Virus record (IMG/VR): IMGVR_UViG_3300032284_001223
Coordinates: 1 to 38,889 of that record
Length of the DNA stretch: 38,889 nt
Reading direction: 5' to 3' (one strand)
Source: a virus
The notes beneath the pieces are model-generated. The model saw only the letters and a program-made list of their open reading frames with translations. It did no database searches and was not told where the DNA came from. The translations under genes were made by a program, and so were the position numbers. Positions 23,784-31,325 of the stretch are shown here, one piece after another; within the stretch, counting starts at the first letter, position 1; each line of letters starts with the position of its first letter.

Positions 23784-24031
23784 TGGACGAAAGTTTAGTT
23801 ATAGAAGTGTGGGATACATTTAAGGAATATATTCCAGAGAAAAACAAAGATATGGCCGCAACCCAGTATGTTGATTTTCTCTTAGGCAAGGAAATATCTC
23901 CGTCAATATTGGAAAGTTTCTTAGGTTACGATACTCATTTAGATGACGCTATTAAAACAGCGATTGATGAAGAAGAAACCTACAAGGACGAAGAAGAAGA
24001 CGATTGGGGTGGTGAGGAAGAGGACTACTGA
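23783..24031 (+). CDS. Small acidic protein between uvsX and uvsY, 82 aa
   Basis: The function is unknown. A helical N-terminal domain (LVIEVWDTFKEYIPEKNKDMAATQYVDFLLG, then a second helix to about 60) is followed by a very acidic tail (EEEDDWGGEEEDY). It overlaps uvsX and uvsY by 1 nt each, so the three are translationally coupled. Small proteins with this make-up sit here in marine T4-like phages. The acidic tail could contact UvsX, UvsY or gp32; that is inference. Confidence 0.75.
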   Translation: MDESLVIEVWDTFKEYIPEKNKDMAATQYVDFLLGKEISPSILESFLGYDTHLDDAIKTAIDEEETYKDEEEDDWGGEEEDY

Positions 24032-24486
24032 TGAGTTGGTACTCAAAAGTAAGTAAAGATATTGCTCATTTACCGGCCTGCATCGATCATTACTATGCAG
24101 AACTAGATAGTGCCAAGCAGGAAGTTAAAATCTACGGAAACGTAGAAAAACTTTCTGCTAGCCTTCCTGGTATAGTAGAACAACGGTTTAATCAACTTCA
24201 AGAAATTGAAGGTATACTTGAATATTTGAATATTGAACTCCGGCGCCTTAGGTCTAAAACCTTTAAAAAGTATTTAGAAAATTATCAACGTGCATTGAGT
24301 TCGAGAGATGTTGAAAAATATGTCGACGGAGAGGCAGATATAGTTGATATGGAAAAAATTATCAACGAATTTGCACTTTTACGAAATCAATGGCTAGGTA
24401 TTATTAAAGGTCTTGATATAAAACAGTGGCAGGTAAGTAATATTATAAAATTGCGAACTGCTGGTATGGAAGATGTTTCTGTTTAA
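24031..24486 (+). CDS. uvsY: Recombination mediator UvsY
   Basis: UvsY loads UvsX onto gp32-coated ssDNA. The 151-aa product matches T4 UvsY in size (137 aa) and all-helical make-up. Its pattern includes YYAELDSAKQEVKIYGNVEKLSASLPGIVEQ, a basic YLNIELRRLRSKTFKKYLENYQRALSSRDVEKYVDGEADI, and the ending WLGIIKGLDIKQWQVSNIIKLRTAGMED, close to the T4 ending around IKHIQDMRAFEAG. Position after uvsX supports the call. Confidence 0.8.
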   Translation: MSWYSKVSKDIAHLPACIDHYYAELDSAKQEVKIYGNVEKLSASLPGIVEQRFNQLQEIEGILEYLNIELRRLRSKTFKKYLENYQRALSSRDVEKYVDGEADIVDMEKIINEFALLRNQWLGIIKGLDIKQWQVSNIIKLRTAGMEDVSV

Positions 24487-24494
24487 GGTAATTT

Positions 24495-25670
24495 ATGTAC
24501 ATAGAGGACATGATTGATCGGTTGGCATCAAATGGTAACTACATTTTTCGAGAGCCGTTACAGTTATGGTCTCGCGATGTACAAATTATAGGCAGTTTTT
24601 CTGATCAAATAAACAGAGGTTTGACTTTAACCGAAAAACAGGCCAACATGGCCATCGGTTTTTGCAAAAAATACAAAAAACAACTAGAAGACGATCTTAA
24701 GATCAATCTCGATCTTGCCATTAATAGTCCACAATTTAAAAATCCTTTTAGGGTCATTGGTCAAACTCTAAAAGAAGTTTCATTAATTGATGGGCCACCT
24801 AAAAAAATCCAGGTTTCTTTCAAATATGACGAAAATTTAGTAAAACTCTTCAAAGAACACAAGGCACGTAGCGATGTGGATATTGCTCAATGGAACCCAG
24901 ATGCCTCTGTCTGGCATCTAAGCCTTACCGAGGGTAACATACTTTTTGTAAAAACTTCACTAATTCCCAATGGTTTTAGAATAGACCCAAAAATTACCGA
25001 ATTTATTGAAAAAATTGATGAAATTTCTCTAAATTTTGAAAGTCATGTACCTATGGTATCAATGGAAGGTAATAGGCTTTTTTATAAAAATACTCATCCA
25101 TCCGTTCCTCAACCAACTAACAACAATATTGTTGAATCGTTGATTAAAGCTCGAGAATATGCGATCACTGTATGGGACGATTTAGTGGAAAATTATGTAA
25201 ATTCCAAAATTATACCATTTACAGCTAGATTCTTAAAGACCAGGTTAGGTGAAAAAATTGAACTAAACTCTAACGTTACCCCTATAGAACAATTTTCTGA
25301 TATTGTTCGATATTCAAAAAACGTATTGATTATTGTGCCTGGTGGCAACGAATTGTTCCATTTGAAAAATTGGTATGATTTCTTAATTTCTGAGGAATTT
25401 TCAGAAAAAGACATGAGTGTATTCTTTAGACTCGACAACTCGAAAGATAAAGAATTTAATAATTTTATAAAAGAGAAAAAATTAAATTCACCGTTGACGC
25501 CCGAGACTAGAATATTTTTTGTAAGTCAAAAATTACCTAAACCTCTAATCAAAAATCATCAAAATTTTGGTGCTGTAATAAATTTAGGGTCAAATCATGC
25601 ACCGCATTATTCGATACAAAATATATTACTTGGCCATCATGACATTATCACGTATAATAAAAAGAAATAA
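24495..25670 (+). CDS. HARP-like protein beside UvsW, 391 aa
   Basis: I know no named T4 counterpart. Residues about 105-155 (KKIQVSFKYDENLVKLFKEH, then AQWNPDASVWHLSLTEGNILFV) resemble the HARP domain of SMARCAL1-type annealing helicases: a strand with F-x-Y, a helix binding DNA, then a W-x-P/F turn. The C-terminal half (VLIIVPGGNELFHLKNWYDFL, then RIFFVSQKLPKPLI and NFGAVINLGSNH) has Rossmann-like strands but no Walker A or DExH motif, so it is not an active ATPase by itself. It ends 11 nt before uvsW. I infer a DNA-remodelling partner of UvsW. Confidence 0.75.
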   Translation: MYIEDMIDRLASNGNYIFREPLQLWSRDVQIIGSFSDQINRGLTLTEKQANMAIGFCKKYKKQLEDDLKINLDLAINSPQFKNPFRVIGQTLKEVSLIDGPPKKIQVSFKYDENLVKLFKEHKARSDVDIAQWNPDASVWHLSLTEGNILFVKTSLIPNGFRIDPKITEFIEKIDEISLNFESHVPMVSMEGNRLFYKNTHPSVPQPTNNNIVESLIKAREYAITVWDDLVENYVNSKIIPFTARFLKTRLGEKIELNSNVTPIEQFSDIVRYSKNVLIIVPGGNELFHLKNWYDFLISEEFSEKDMSVFFRLDNSKDKEFNNFIKEKKLNSPLTPETRIFFVSQKLPKPLIKNHQNFGAVINLGSNHAPHYSIQNILLGHHDIITYNKKK

Positions 25671-25681
25671 TAAGGAATCAA

Positions 25682-27136
25682 GTGGGAGCATTTTGTAAAA
25701 TTGTAATCAAGGATGAAGTAAATGTTAAGATAGAAAATTTAGATCTTGACACTCGTAAATCTTTGGTAAAAAAATTCAAGTATTTTGACCAAAAAGCCAG
25801 ATATTCACCTGCCTACAAACTCGGTAGGTGGGATGGATGTACAACATTTTTTGGTCTTGGCGGCACAACTTATCTAAACTTACTACCAGACGTCATTGAA
25901 GAATTAATAAGCCAAGGGTATGATCCTGCGCTTGAAGATCACAGGTCTGCAACTCCCCTAGAATTTGACAAAATTTCTGAAGATTTTTGGGGAGATAAAT
26001 GCTGGCCAGAAGGACATAGATTTGCTGGTCAGCCAATAAGATTGCGTGACGATCAAGTAGAAGTTGTTAATAAATTTCTTGAGAATCCCCAGTGCATCCA
26101 AGAAATTGCTACAGGATTCGGTAAGACAATTATCACCGCAACATTGAGTAAAATTTGTGAAAAATACGGTCGAACAATAGTCATTGTTCCTAACAAAAGT
26201 CTTGTAGAGCAAACCGAAGAAGACTATGTTAACTGTGGCCTAAACGTAGGTGTTTACTATGGTGATCGAAAAGAACTAGGTCGAACGCACACTATTTGTA
26301 CATGGCAAAGTTTAAATATTTTAGACAAAAAATCTCATGAAAAAGAAGATGTATTAGACCTAGCAACATTTTTAGATGGTGTTCAAACAGTCATGGTTGA
26401 TGAAGTACATATGGCCAAGGCAGACGTATTAAAAAGATTATTAACACAAAATTTATCTAACGCACCAATACGTTGGGGACTAACTGGTACTGTACCTAAA
26501 GAAGATTTAGAATTCCAAAATCTACGTGTAAGTTTAGGAGAAGTCGTACATAGAGTTAGTGCAAGCGAACTGCAAGAAAAAGGTGTGTTAAGTGATTGTC
26601 ATGTTAATGTTATACAGACTGCCGAATGGAAAGAATTTAAAAGTTATCCAGAAGAATTAAAATATCTTGTAACAGATGAAGATAGAATGTCATATGTTAG
26701 CGGACTAATTAAAAAAATTGCAACAGGCGGAAATACTCTAGTATTAGTTGACAGGATAGAATCAGGCCGTATAATAACAGAAGCTATTGATGATTCTGTA
26801 TTCATTAGCGGAGAAGTAAAAACTAAAGACCGTAAAGAAGAATATGATGAAGTTAAAACATCTACTAATAAGATTATTGTGGCAACTTACGGTGTGGCCG
26901 CTGTGGGTATTAATATTCCTCGGATTTTCAATTTGGTGCTTTTGGAACCCGGAAAGAGCTTTGTCCGGGTTATCCAATCTATTGGACGAGGTATTAGGAA
27001 AGCAGACGACAAAGACTTCGTCCAAATCTGGGACATAACTGCGGCTACAAAATACGCAAAAAAACACTTAACGGAAAGGAAACGATATTATAAAGAAGCA
27101 AAATATCCGTTCACAATAGAGAAGGTAAAATATTGA
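25682..27136 (+). CDS. uvsW: DNA/RNA helicase UvsW
   Basis: UvsW is an SF2 helicase that regresses forks, branch-migrates and removes R-loops, ending origin-dependent replication. The 484-aa product has the substrate-binding N-terminal domain (KFKYFDQKARYSPAYKLGRWDG), Walker A ATGFGKT at 143-149, DEVH near 240, motif III LTGT near 265-270, and motif VI QSIGRGIRK near 445. It begins with GTG (25682) after AAGGAATCA, an unusual start for this set. The stop overlaps the next ATG by 1 nt. Confidence 0.95.
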   Translation: MGAFCKIVIKDEVNVKIENLDLDTRKSLVKKFKYFDQKARYSPAYKLGRWDGCTTFFGLGGTTYLNLLPDVIEELISQGYDPALEDHRSATPLEFDKISEDFWGDKCWPEGHRFAGQPIRLRDDQVEVVNKFLENPQCIQEIATGFGKTIITATLSKICEKYGRTIVIVPNKSLVEQTEEDYVNCGLNVGVYYGDRKELGRTHTICTWQSLNILDKKSHEKEDVLDLATFLDGVQTVMVDEVHMAKADVLKRLLTQNLSNAPIRWGLTGTVPKEDLEFQNLRVSLGEVVHRVSASELQEKGVLSDCHVNVIQTAEWKEFKSYPEELKYLVTDEDRMSYVSGLIKKIATGGNTLVLVDRIESGRIITEAIDDSVFISGEVKTKDRKEEYDEVKTSTNKIIVATYGVAAVGINIPRIFNLVLLEPGKSFVRVIQSIGRGIRKADDKDFVQIWDITAATKYAKKHLTERKRYYKEAKYPFTIEKVKY

Positions 27137-27639
27137 TGCAAATTTTAACATTAGAAAATAAGACTTATTACTTAAATGATTTACCTGACGAGGTAGATGA
27201 GGATTTAAGATTTACAGTAATGGATAACAGCGACCCTAACAATCCTGATTATTTTTACATTCCTTTAATCTTTTTAGAATCATTTACTGCACCTGCGGCG
27301 GTACTTAAAGTAGGACCATACACAGTTAATATGCCATTAGATTGGTGTTGTATAGTAGGTGACCCAACCGGTCCTGAGATGGAGGTATTACCTTTAACTA
27401 GTTTAAACGACAGAGGTTTTAAAACATTTATTTTTAACCCGTTAAGTTCATTCCGCCCAGAATTTATGGACATTGATATTATTGATGTATACCAAGATGT
27501 TAAATGGTATTTTCCTAAAATGAAAGCAGGTCAACTGCTATGCACCCCCTTACATCCAGGAGAAAAACCTAACTGTGCTTATTTTGTCAAAGAAGTTAGT
27601 AGACAAAGTGAGCTAATAAATTATACAAAATGTTGGTAA
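27136..27639 (+). CDS. Conserved unknown protein, 167 aa
   Basis: The product is beta-rich and without a named function. It has highly regular segments that look strongly conserved: DEDLRFTVMDNSDPNNPDYF, IPLIFLESFTAPAAVLKVG, EVLPLTSLNDRGFKTFIFNP, MDIDIIDVYQDVKWYFPKMK and CAYFVKEVSRQSE. Proteins of this kind occur next to uvsW in marine T4-like phages. The ATG at 27136 overlaps the uvsW stop (TGATG); a TTG one codon earlier is less likely. A role in DNA metabolism is suggested by the operon only. Confidence 0.75.
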   Translation: MQILTLENKTYYLNDLPDEVDEDLRFTVMDNSDPNNPDYFYIPLIFLESFTAPAAVLKVGPYTVNMPLDWCCIVGDPTGPEMEVLPLTSLNDRGFKTFIFNPLSSFRPEFMDIDIIDVYQDVKWYFPKMKAGQLLCTPLHPGEKPNCAYFVKEVSRQSELINYTKCW

Positions 27640-27648
27640 GGAGTAATA

Positions 27649-27963
27649 ATGGGATCATTAAAACCTGGAGCAATATACGTACACGAACGAGTAGGCAATG
27701 TAGTTTATGCTAGAGAAGCCGGTGCTGATCCTAGTACTAGGCAAGTTGTTGGATGGGACTATGACAAAGATAATCCAAATTTTGACCCTCGCACTAGCGA
27801 TGGCCGGCCGCTAATTGATCAAATGCGAGAAGACAAATTATGGGCAGAAATTCGTCGGGCGACAAAAACCAATCCCACTTTACAAGAGGCTATGGAACGT
27901 GTTAAAATACTATATTACTTGAGTAAAGATTCAAAGTCTAAAACAAAACATCACCCGGTATAA
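27649..27963 (+). CDS. Conserved unknown protein, 104 aa
   Basis: The function is unknown. The N-terminal half (GSLKPGAIYVHERVGNVVYAREAG) is beta-stranded; the middle has GWDYDKDNPNFDPR, and the end is a helix (KLWAEIRRATKTNPTLQEAMERVKILYYLSKD) with a basic tail. It resembles a short protein common in marine T4-like phages beside the clamp-loader gene. It has a strong AAGGAG site 5 nt before ATG, and the next gene starts 1 nt after its stop. Confidence 0.75.
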   Translation: MGSLKPGAIYVHERVGNVVYAREAGADPSTRQVVGWDYDKDNPNFDPRTSDGRPLIDQMREDKLWAEIRRATKTNPTLQEAMERVKILYYLSKDSKSKTKHHPV

Positions 27964-27964
27964 T

Positions 27965-28438
27965 ATGGCAACTAAAAAACCCCCAGTACTAGACATTAAA
28001 CGAGAATTATCTGCGGTTGATAAAAAAGATTATAATTTTTATGACAACCTCAACGATGACGAAAAGAAAGCATTTAGTCCTTACCTTTTAATGCGTTATG
28101 TTAGTAATGTACAGGGTGATAGAGATACGCAAGAATGGTTTTTAGAAATGACAAATGAATTTGTCAATAAAGATTTTTCGTCAATTGGTAAAGATCATAG
28201 ACCATTATATTGGAAATTATTTGCTGCCATCGGAACCGGAGTAACTGCATTTCATCCATACTTAGCGGCAGGTAAAAAAGAAAAAGCGGTTAAAATTGAA
28301 AAATTATTAGCAGAATTATATCCTGCCAGAAAATTAAGTGATATTAAGTTACAGGCTAGTTTGATGACAAAACAGGATAAAGAAGAATTGTTTGATATGA
28401 TGGGATTTGATAAAAAACAAAGGAAAGAATATGAATAA
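27965..28438 (+). CDS. 62: Clamp-loader small subunit (T4 gp62-like)
   Basis: gp62 works with gp44 to load the sliding clamp gp45. The 157-aa product is helical with a pattern shared by gp62 proteins: KDYNFYDNLNDDEKKAFSPYLLMRYVS near 21-47, then LYWKLFAAIGTGVTAFHPYLAAGKKEKAVKIEKLLAELYP near 82-121, ending DKEELFDMMGFDKKQRK. T4 gp62 is 187 aa. Similarity to T4 itself is weak, so the call leans on the marine-phage pattern and position in the replication operon; gp44 and gp45 are not in the window. Confidence 0.6.
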   Translation: MATKKPPVLDIKRELSAVDKKDYNFYDNLNDDEKKAFSPYLLMRYVSNVQGDRDTQEWFLEMTNEFVNKDFSSIGKDHRPLYWKLFAAIGTGVTAFHPYLAAGKKEKAVKIEKLLAELYPARKLSDIKLQASLMTKQDKEELFDMMGFDKKQRKEYE

Positions 28439-28613
28439 TTTTTGGACGGTGGGGATTGATGCTGACGGAAAAGTATTTCTAGAAAACGAAAAGGTCAGAG
28501 ATATCAAACTGTATGTTGAAGGAAAAGAATTTAAATCAGTAGACGAAAAGGCATTGTTTGCTAGTAAATTAGCAAGATCAATCAACGGAACATTGAATGA
28601 TAGCATTGGTTGA
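28431..28613 (+). CDS. Small unknown protein, 60 aa
   Basis: The ATG at 28431 overlaps the gp62-like stop by 8 nt and follows AAAGGAAAGA. An in-frame ATG at 28407 deep in the previous gene is less likely. The product (NNFWTVGIDADGKVFLENEKV, then a helix with EKALFASKLARSINGTLND) looks like a compact beta-hairpin and helix. The function is unknown. Its 3' end overlaps the glycosylase gene by 17 nt. Confidence 0.65.
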   Translation: MNNFWTVGIDADGKVFLENEKVRDIKLYVEGKEFKSVDEKALFASKLARSINGTLNDSIG

Positions 28614-29007
28614 ACCCTTGCGTGATGATCTAATGGTGCAACAACAGATCAACAATTCGTGGGAACATATGGTCGGTGTTATCATGCTTAACCAAACAGG
28701 TCGTAAACCAGTTAAAATGGCCTTACCAGAATTTCTATATTGGTTTCCTACTCCGTACGCACTATTAAATGCAGATGAAGAATTTGTTAAGAGCATTATT
28801 GCTCCTCTCGGTATGGTTAATGTGAGATATAAGAGACTTGTTAGAATGAGTCAAGATTACCTCACATGGGACGGAAATGATGCAACTGATCTGTACGGTA
28901 TTGGAAAATACGGAAGTGACAGTTACGAAATATTTTTTAAACAGAACTACAATGTAGATCCCACAGATAAAGAATTGAAAAGATACTTAGAAGAAGAAAT
29001 TAGATAA
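28597..29007 (+). CDS. MBD4-like HhH-GPD DNA glycosylase
   Basis: The 136-aa product aligns with the catalytic domain of eukaryotic MBD4, a mismatch-specific thymine/uracil glycosylase. SWEHMVGVIMLNQTGRK (21-37) parallels the family's ATIFLNRTSG segment, IIAPLGMVNVRYKRLVRMSQDYLT (67-90) parallels LLKPLGLYDLRAKTIVKFS, and DLYGIGKYGSDSYEIF (98-113) is the helix-hairpin-helix. VDPTDKELKRY (120-130) matches VHPEDHKLNKY, with Asp124 at the catalytic Asp560 position. It is a near-minimal version. It probably repairs or excises modified bases in phage or host DNA; the substrate is not known. The gene is embedded in the replication operon. Confidence 0.8.
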   Translation: MIALVEPLRDDLMVQQQINNSWEHMVGVIMLNQTGRKPVKMALPEFLYWFPTPYALLNADEEFVKSIIAPLGMVNVRYKRLVRMSQDYLTWDGNDATDLYGIGKYGSDSYEIFFKQNYNVDPTDKELKRYLEEEIR

Positions 29008-29699
29008 TGCAACTTGCCGAACAACCTTTCAATTGCGTACATTGCGGTAAGAGTTTTATGAAAGAAAAAACTCTATTTGCTCACATGTGCGAGCCTAAAC
29101 GCAGGGCTATGCAAAAAGACGAAAAACGTGTTCAAACAGGATTTTATGCATTTAATCAATTTTATAAAATTAAACAAGGCGCAAGAAAACAAAAGACCTA
29201 TGATGAATTTTGCAAAAGCTCCTATTACAATGCATTTGTAAAATTCGGTAGTTTTGTTAATAACGCTATACCGATATATCCAGACAAGTTTGTAGACTTT
29301 GTAATTCGAAGTGATGTAAAATTAGATCACTGGTGTCGAGATGAACTGTATGACACCTACTTGTTTGAAATGTTGAAAATTGAACCTGTTGAAAATGCAG
29401 TACAAAGAACAATTCAACATATGATGGAATGGGGCGATAGTCAAAGTGCAAATTTTGCACATTACTTCTTATATGTTAACCTTAATCGTGCAGTTAATGA
29501 TATAAGAAATGGAAGAATTAGTCCTTGGGTGATATTAAATTGTAATAGTGGCAAAGACATGATTAATAAATTTAATGACGAGCAATTAGATATTATTGCT
29601 CCTGCATTTGATGTAGCATTCTGGTTAAAGAAATTTAAATCTGTACCTGCAGATGTTGCATTAGTAAAAGAAATATGTAATGAGGCTGGAATAGAATGA
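29007..29699 (+). CDS. C2HC zinc-finger protein, 230 aa
   Basis: An N-terminal zinc finger (FNCVHCGKSFMKEKTLFAHMC; Cys10, Cys13, His26, Cys28) is followed by a helical region with no enzymatic motif I recognise (QTGFYAFNQFYKIKQGARKQKTYDEFCKS, VKLDHWCRDELYDTYLFEML, FAHYFLYVNLNRAVNDIRNGRISPWVILNC). Such proteins are common in marine T4-like phages near replication genes. It may bind DNA and act in replication or expression. The ATG overlaps the glycosylase stop by 1 nt, and its own stop overlaps the cupin gene by 4 nt. Confidence 0.75.
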   Translation: MQLAEQPFNCVHCGKSFMKEKTLFAHMCEPKRRAMQKDEKRVQTGFYAFNQFYKIKQGARKQKTYDEFCKSSYYNAFVKFGSFVNNAIPIYPDKFVDFVIRSDVKLDHWCRDELYDTYLFEMLKIEPVENAVQRTIQHMMEWGDSQSANFAHYFLYVNLNRAVNDIRNGRISPWVILNCNSGKDMINKFNDEQLDIIAPAFDVAFWLKKFKSVPADVALVKEICNEAGIE

Positions 29700-30055
29700 C
29701 GCGATTATCGGGATTTGTAGAAAAAGGTTGGGGACGAGAAAATATTTGGGCCACCAACGATAAGTATTGCGGAAAACTTTTGGAGTTTAATACAGGCGCA
29801 AAATTCAGTATGCACTTCCATGCTGAAAAAGATGAAACTTGGTATGTGCTTAGTGGTAAATTTAAAGTTATTTGTATCGATACAAAAAATGCCAGTCAGT
29901 ATGAGCATTATTTGAATGTAGGTGATGTGTGGCACAATGAACCTCTTCTTCCTCATCAGGTTATTTGCCTTGAAGCAGGTACTATTATTGAAGTGTCTAC
30001 CCCAGATTCGATAGCAGACAACTATCGAGTATCTAAAGGTGATAGTCAAAAATGA
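29696..30055 (+). CDS. Cupin, mannose-6-phosphate isomerase-like
   Basis: The 119-aa product is a single cupin barrel. Motif 1 is complete: GAKFSMHFHAEKDETWYVLSG at 34-54 gives His40, His42 and Glu47. Motif 2 is VGDVWHNEPLLPHQV near 75-89 with His88-type ligand. This is the metal-binding pattern of type II phosphomannose isomerase and sugar-epimerase-like cupins. It is the first of three overlapping genes ending with heptose adenylyltransferase and kinase, so it most likely acts on a sugar phosphate or nucleotide sugar. It overlaps its neighbours by 4 nt on each side. Confidence 0.85.
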   Translation: MTRLSGFVEKGWGRENIWATNDKYCGKLLEFNTGAKFSMHFHAEKDETWYVLSGKFKVICIDTKNASQYEHYLNVGDVWHNEPLLPHQVICLEAGTIIEVSTPDSIADNYRVSKGDSQK

Positions 30056-30453
30056 AAATAATGGTTAACGGAACTTTTGACATACTGCACCGAGGACATC
30101 TAGACTTATTGCACTATGCAAAAAGTCTTGGAGATTATCTGTTGGTGGCAATTGATACTGATCGACGAGTCAAAGAATTAAAAGGTGATTCTCGACCTAT
30201 TAATAATCAAAGTGATAGGGCATACATGCTAAGAAGTTTGCGATGTGTTGACTATGTTCAATTATTTGACAGTAAAGAAGAATTAATAAACATTATGCTA
30301 ACCTATAAACCAACTATCTATGTTAAGGGTAGTGATTGGAAAAAAGATGCTCCATCGACAGCAGAACAATATTGCAAGGAAGTAGTATATTATGACAGAG
30401 TCGGATCGTATTCAACCACAAACACCATTCAAAATATTGTTAATTGGGGATAA
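30052..30453 (+). CDS. rfaE2: D-beta-D-heptose 1-phosphate adenylyltransferase (HldE C-terminal domain)
   Basis: In Gram-negative bacteria HldE is a kinase-adenylyltransferase fusion that makes ADP-heptose for lipopolysaccharide. This 133-aa protein is the second domain alone: NGTFDILHRGHLDLLHYAK has the HxGH nucleotide-binding motif, LKGDSRPIN is specific for HldE relative to other cytidylyltransferases, YVKGSDWKKD follows, and the C-terminal YSTTNTI is the family's last motif. It lies before, not after, the kinase gene, the reverse of the fused order, and its 3' end overlaps the kinase by 62 nt. Confidence 0.88.
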   Translation: MKIMVNGTFDILHRGHLDLLHYAKSLGDYLLVAIDTDRRVKELKGDSRPINNQSDRAYMLRSLRCVDYVQLFDSKEELINIMLTYKPTIYVKGSDWKKDAPSTAEQYCKEVVYYDRVGSYSTTNTIQNIVNWG

Positions 30454-31159
30454 CTGCATCGATGTGTACCAATATGGTACCGTAGATCGTATTAGTCCCG
30501 AAGCGCCTATTCCTGTATTTGTTCCAACATATCAAGAATCAAAACCAGGTATGGCTGGAAATGTATATGCTAATCTTGTGACATTAGGTTGTACTGTTAA
30601 CATACTATGCGGTCATTCAAGTAAAAAAACTAGGTTGATCGATCAACGTAGTAAACAACAAGTTCTTCGAATTGATGAAGATGTTAAATCTACTCCCATA
30701 ACTTTTGAAACAGAAATTCCAAAAATGTATGATGCTATTGTTATTAGTGATTATTGTAAAGGAGTAGTTACTTATGATATGGTGTATCAATTAATACAAG
30801 AGTTTAAAGGACCAATTTTTATTGATACTAAAAAACACGATTTAGCTCAATTTCAAGGTGCTTGGGTCAAGATAAATGAATTAGAACATAGTAAATTAAT
30901 TAGTGAATGTTCTGGTTTAATTGTTACATTAGGAAGTAAAGGTGCTCGATTATGGGATGAAATTTTTCCAGGAACACCTACTGAAGTTACCGACGTATGC
31001 GGAGCAGGAGATACCTTTCTAGCCGCATTGGTTGTCCAATACCTCTATACAAACGACATAAAGAAAGCTATAATGTTTGCTAATATTGCCGCAGGCATAA
31101 CTGTAAAACATTTAGGAAATTATTCACCATCATACGACGAGATTAGACGTGCCTACTAA
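30392..31159 (+). CDS. rfaE1: Heptose 7-phosphate kinase (HldE N-terminal domain)
   Basis: A PfkB-type kinase matching the first domain of HldE, which phosphorylates D-glycero-D-manno-heptose 7-phosphate at C1. The signature VDRISPEAPIPVF at 31-43 matches the E. coli HldE RISPEAPVPVV segment, VISDYCKGV (117-125) matches SDYGKG, and DVCGAGDTF (201-209) is the PfkB ATP-binding loop with the catalytic Asp207. At 255 aa it is shorter than the bacterial domain (about 318), mainly in the lid region near 60-100. The ATG follows AAGGAAG. It overlaps the adenylyltransferase gene by 62 nt. Confidence 0.88.
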   Translation: MTESDRIQPQTPFKILLIGDNCIDVYQYGTVDRISPEAPIPVFVPTYQESKPGMAGNVYANLVTLGCTVNILCGHSSKKTRLIDQRSKQQVLRIDEDVKSTPITFETEIPKMYDAIVISDYCKGVVTYDMVYQLIQEFKGPIFIDTKKHDLAQFQGAWVKINELEHSKLISECSGLIVTLGSKGARLWDEIFPGTPTEVTDVCGAGDTFLAALVVQYLYTNDIKKAIMFANIAAGITVKHLGNYSPSYDEIRRAY

Positions 31160-31325
31160 ATCATATTCATCAACTACATGGATACTATCAGATGGTTCCG
31201 TTGTAGAAGATATACCTAATCAAAATCGATGTGCAGATATTTGGAGATTAATTAATCCTATAACACAAGAGCCATCTAACCCAGAAAAAGACGAACCTAA
31301 ACAATGGATACATACGGATTACTAA
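31149..31325 (+). CDS. Small unknown protein with GTG start, 58 aa
   Basis: An open frame starting GTG inside the kinase stop region (11-nt overlap) and ending TAA directly before the next ATG. The product begins MPTKSYSSTTWILSDGSVVED and ends EPKQWIHTDY; it is hydrophilic, with a plausible strand then helix (RCADIWRLINPI). It fills the only gap in the operon and couples both neighbours, which supports coding, but the ribosome binding site is weak and I know no homologue. Confidence 0.5.
   Translation: MPTKSYSSTTWILSDGSVVEDIPNQNRCADIWRLINPITQEPSNPEKDEPKQWIHTDY

Noticed and set aside
26762-27067. ORFs on both strands within the uvsW 3' end (26762-27067 minus, 26844-27038 plus)
   Set aside because: Inside an intact helicase gene across motifs V and VI; no start signals.
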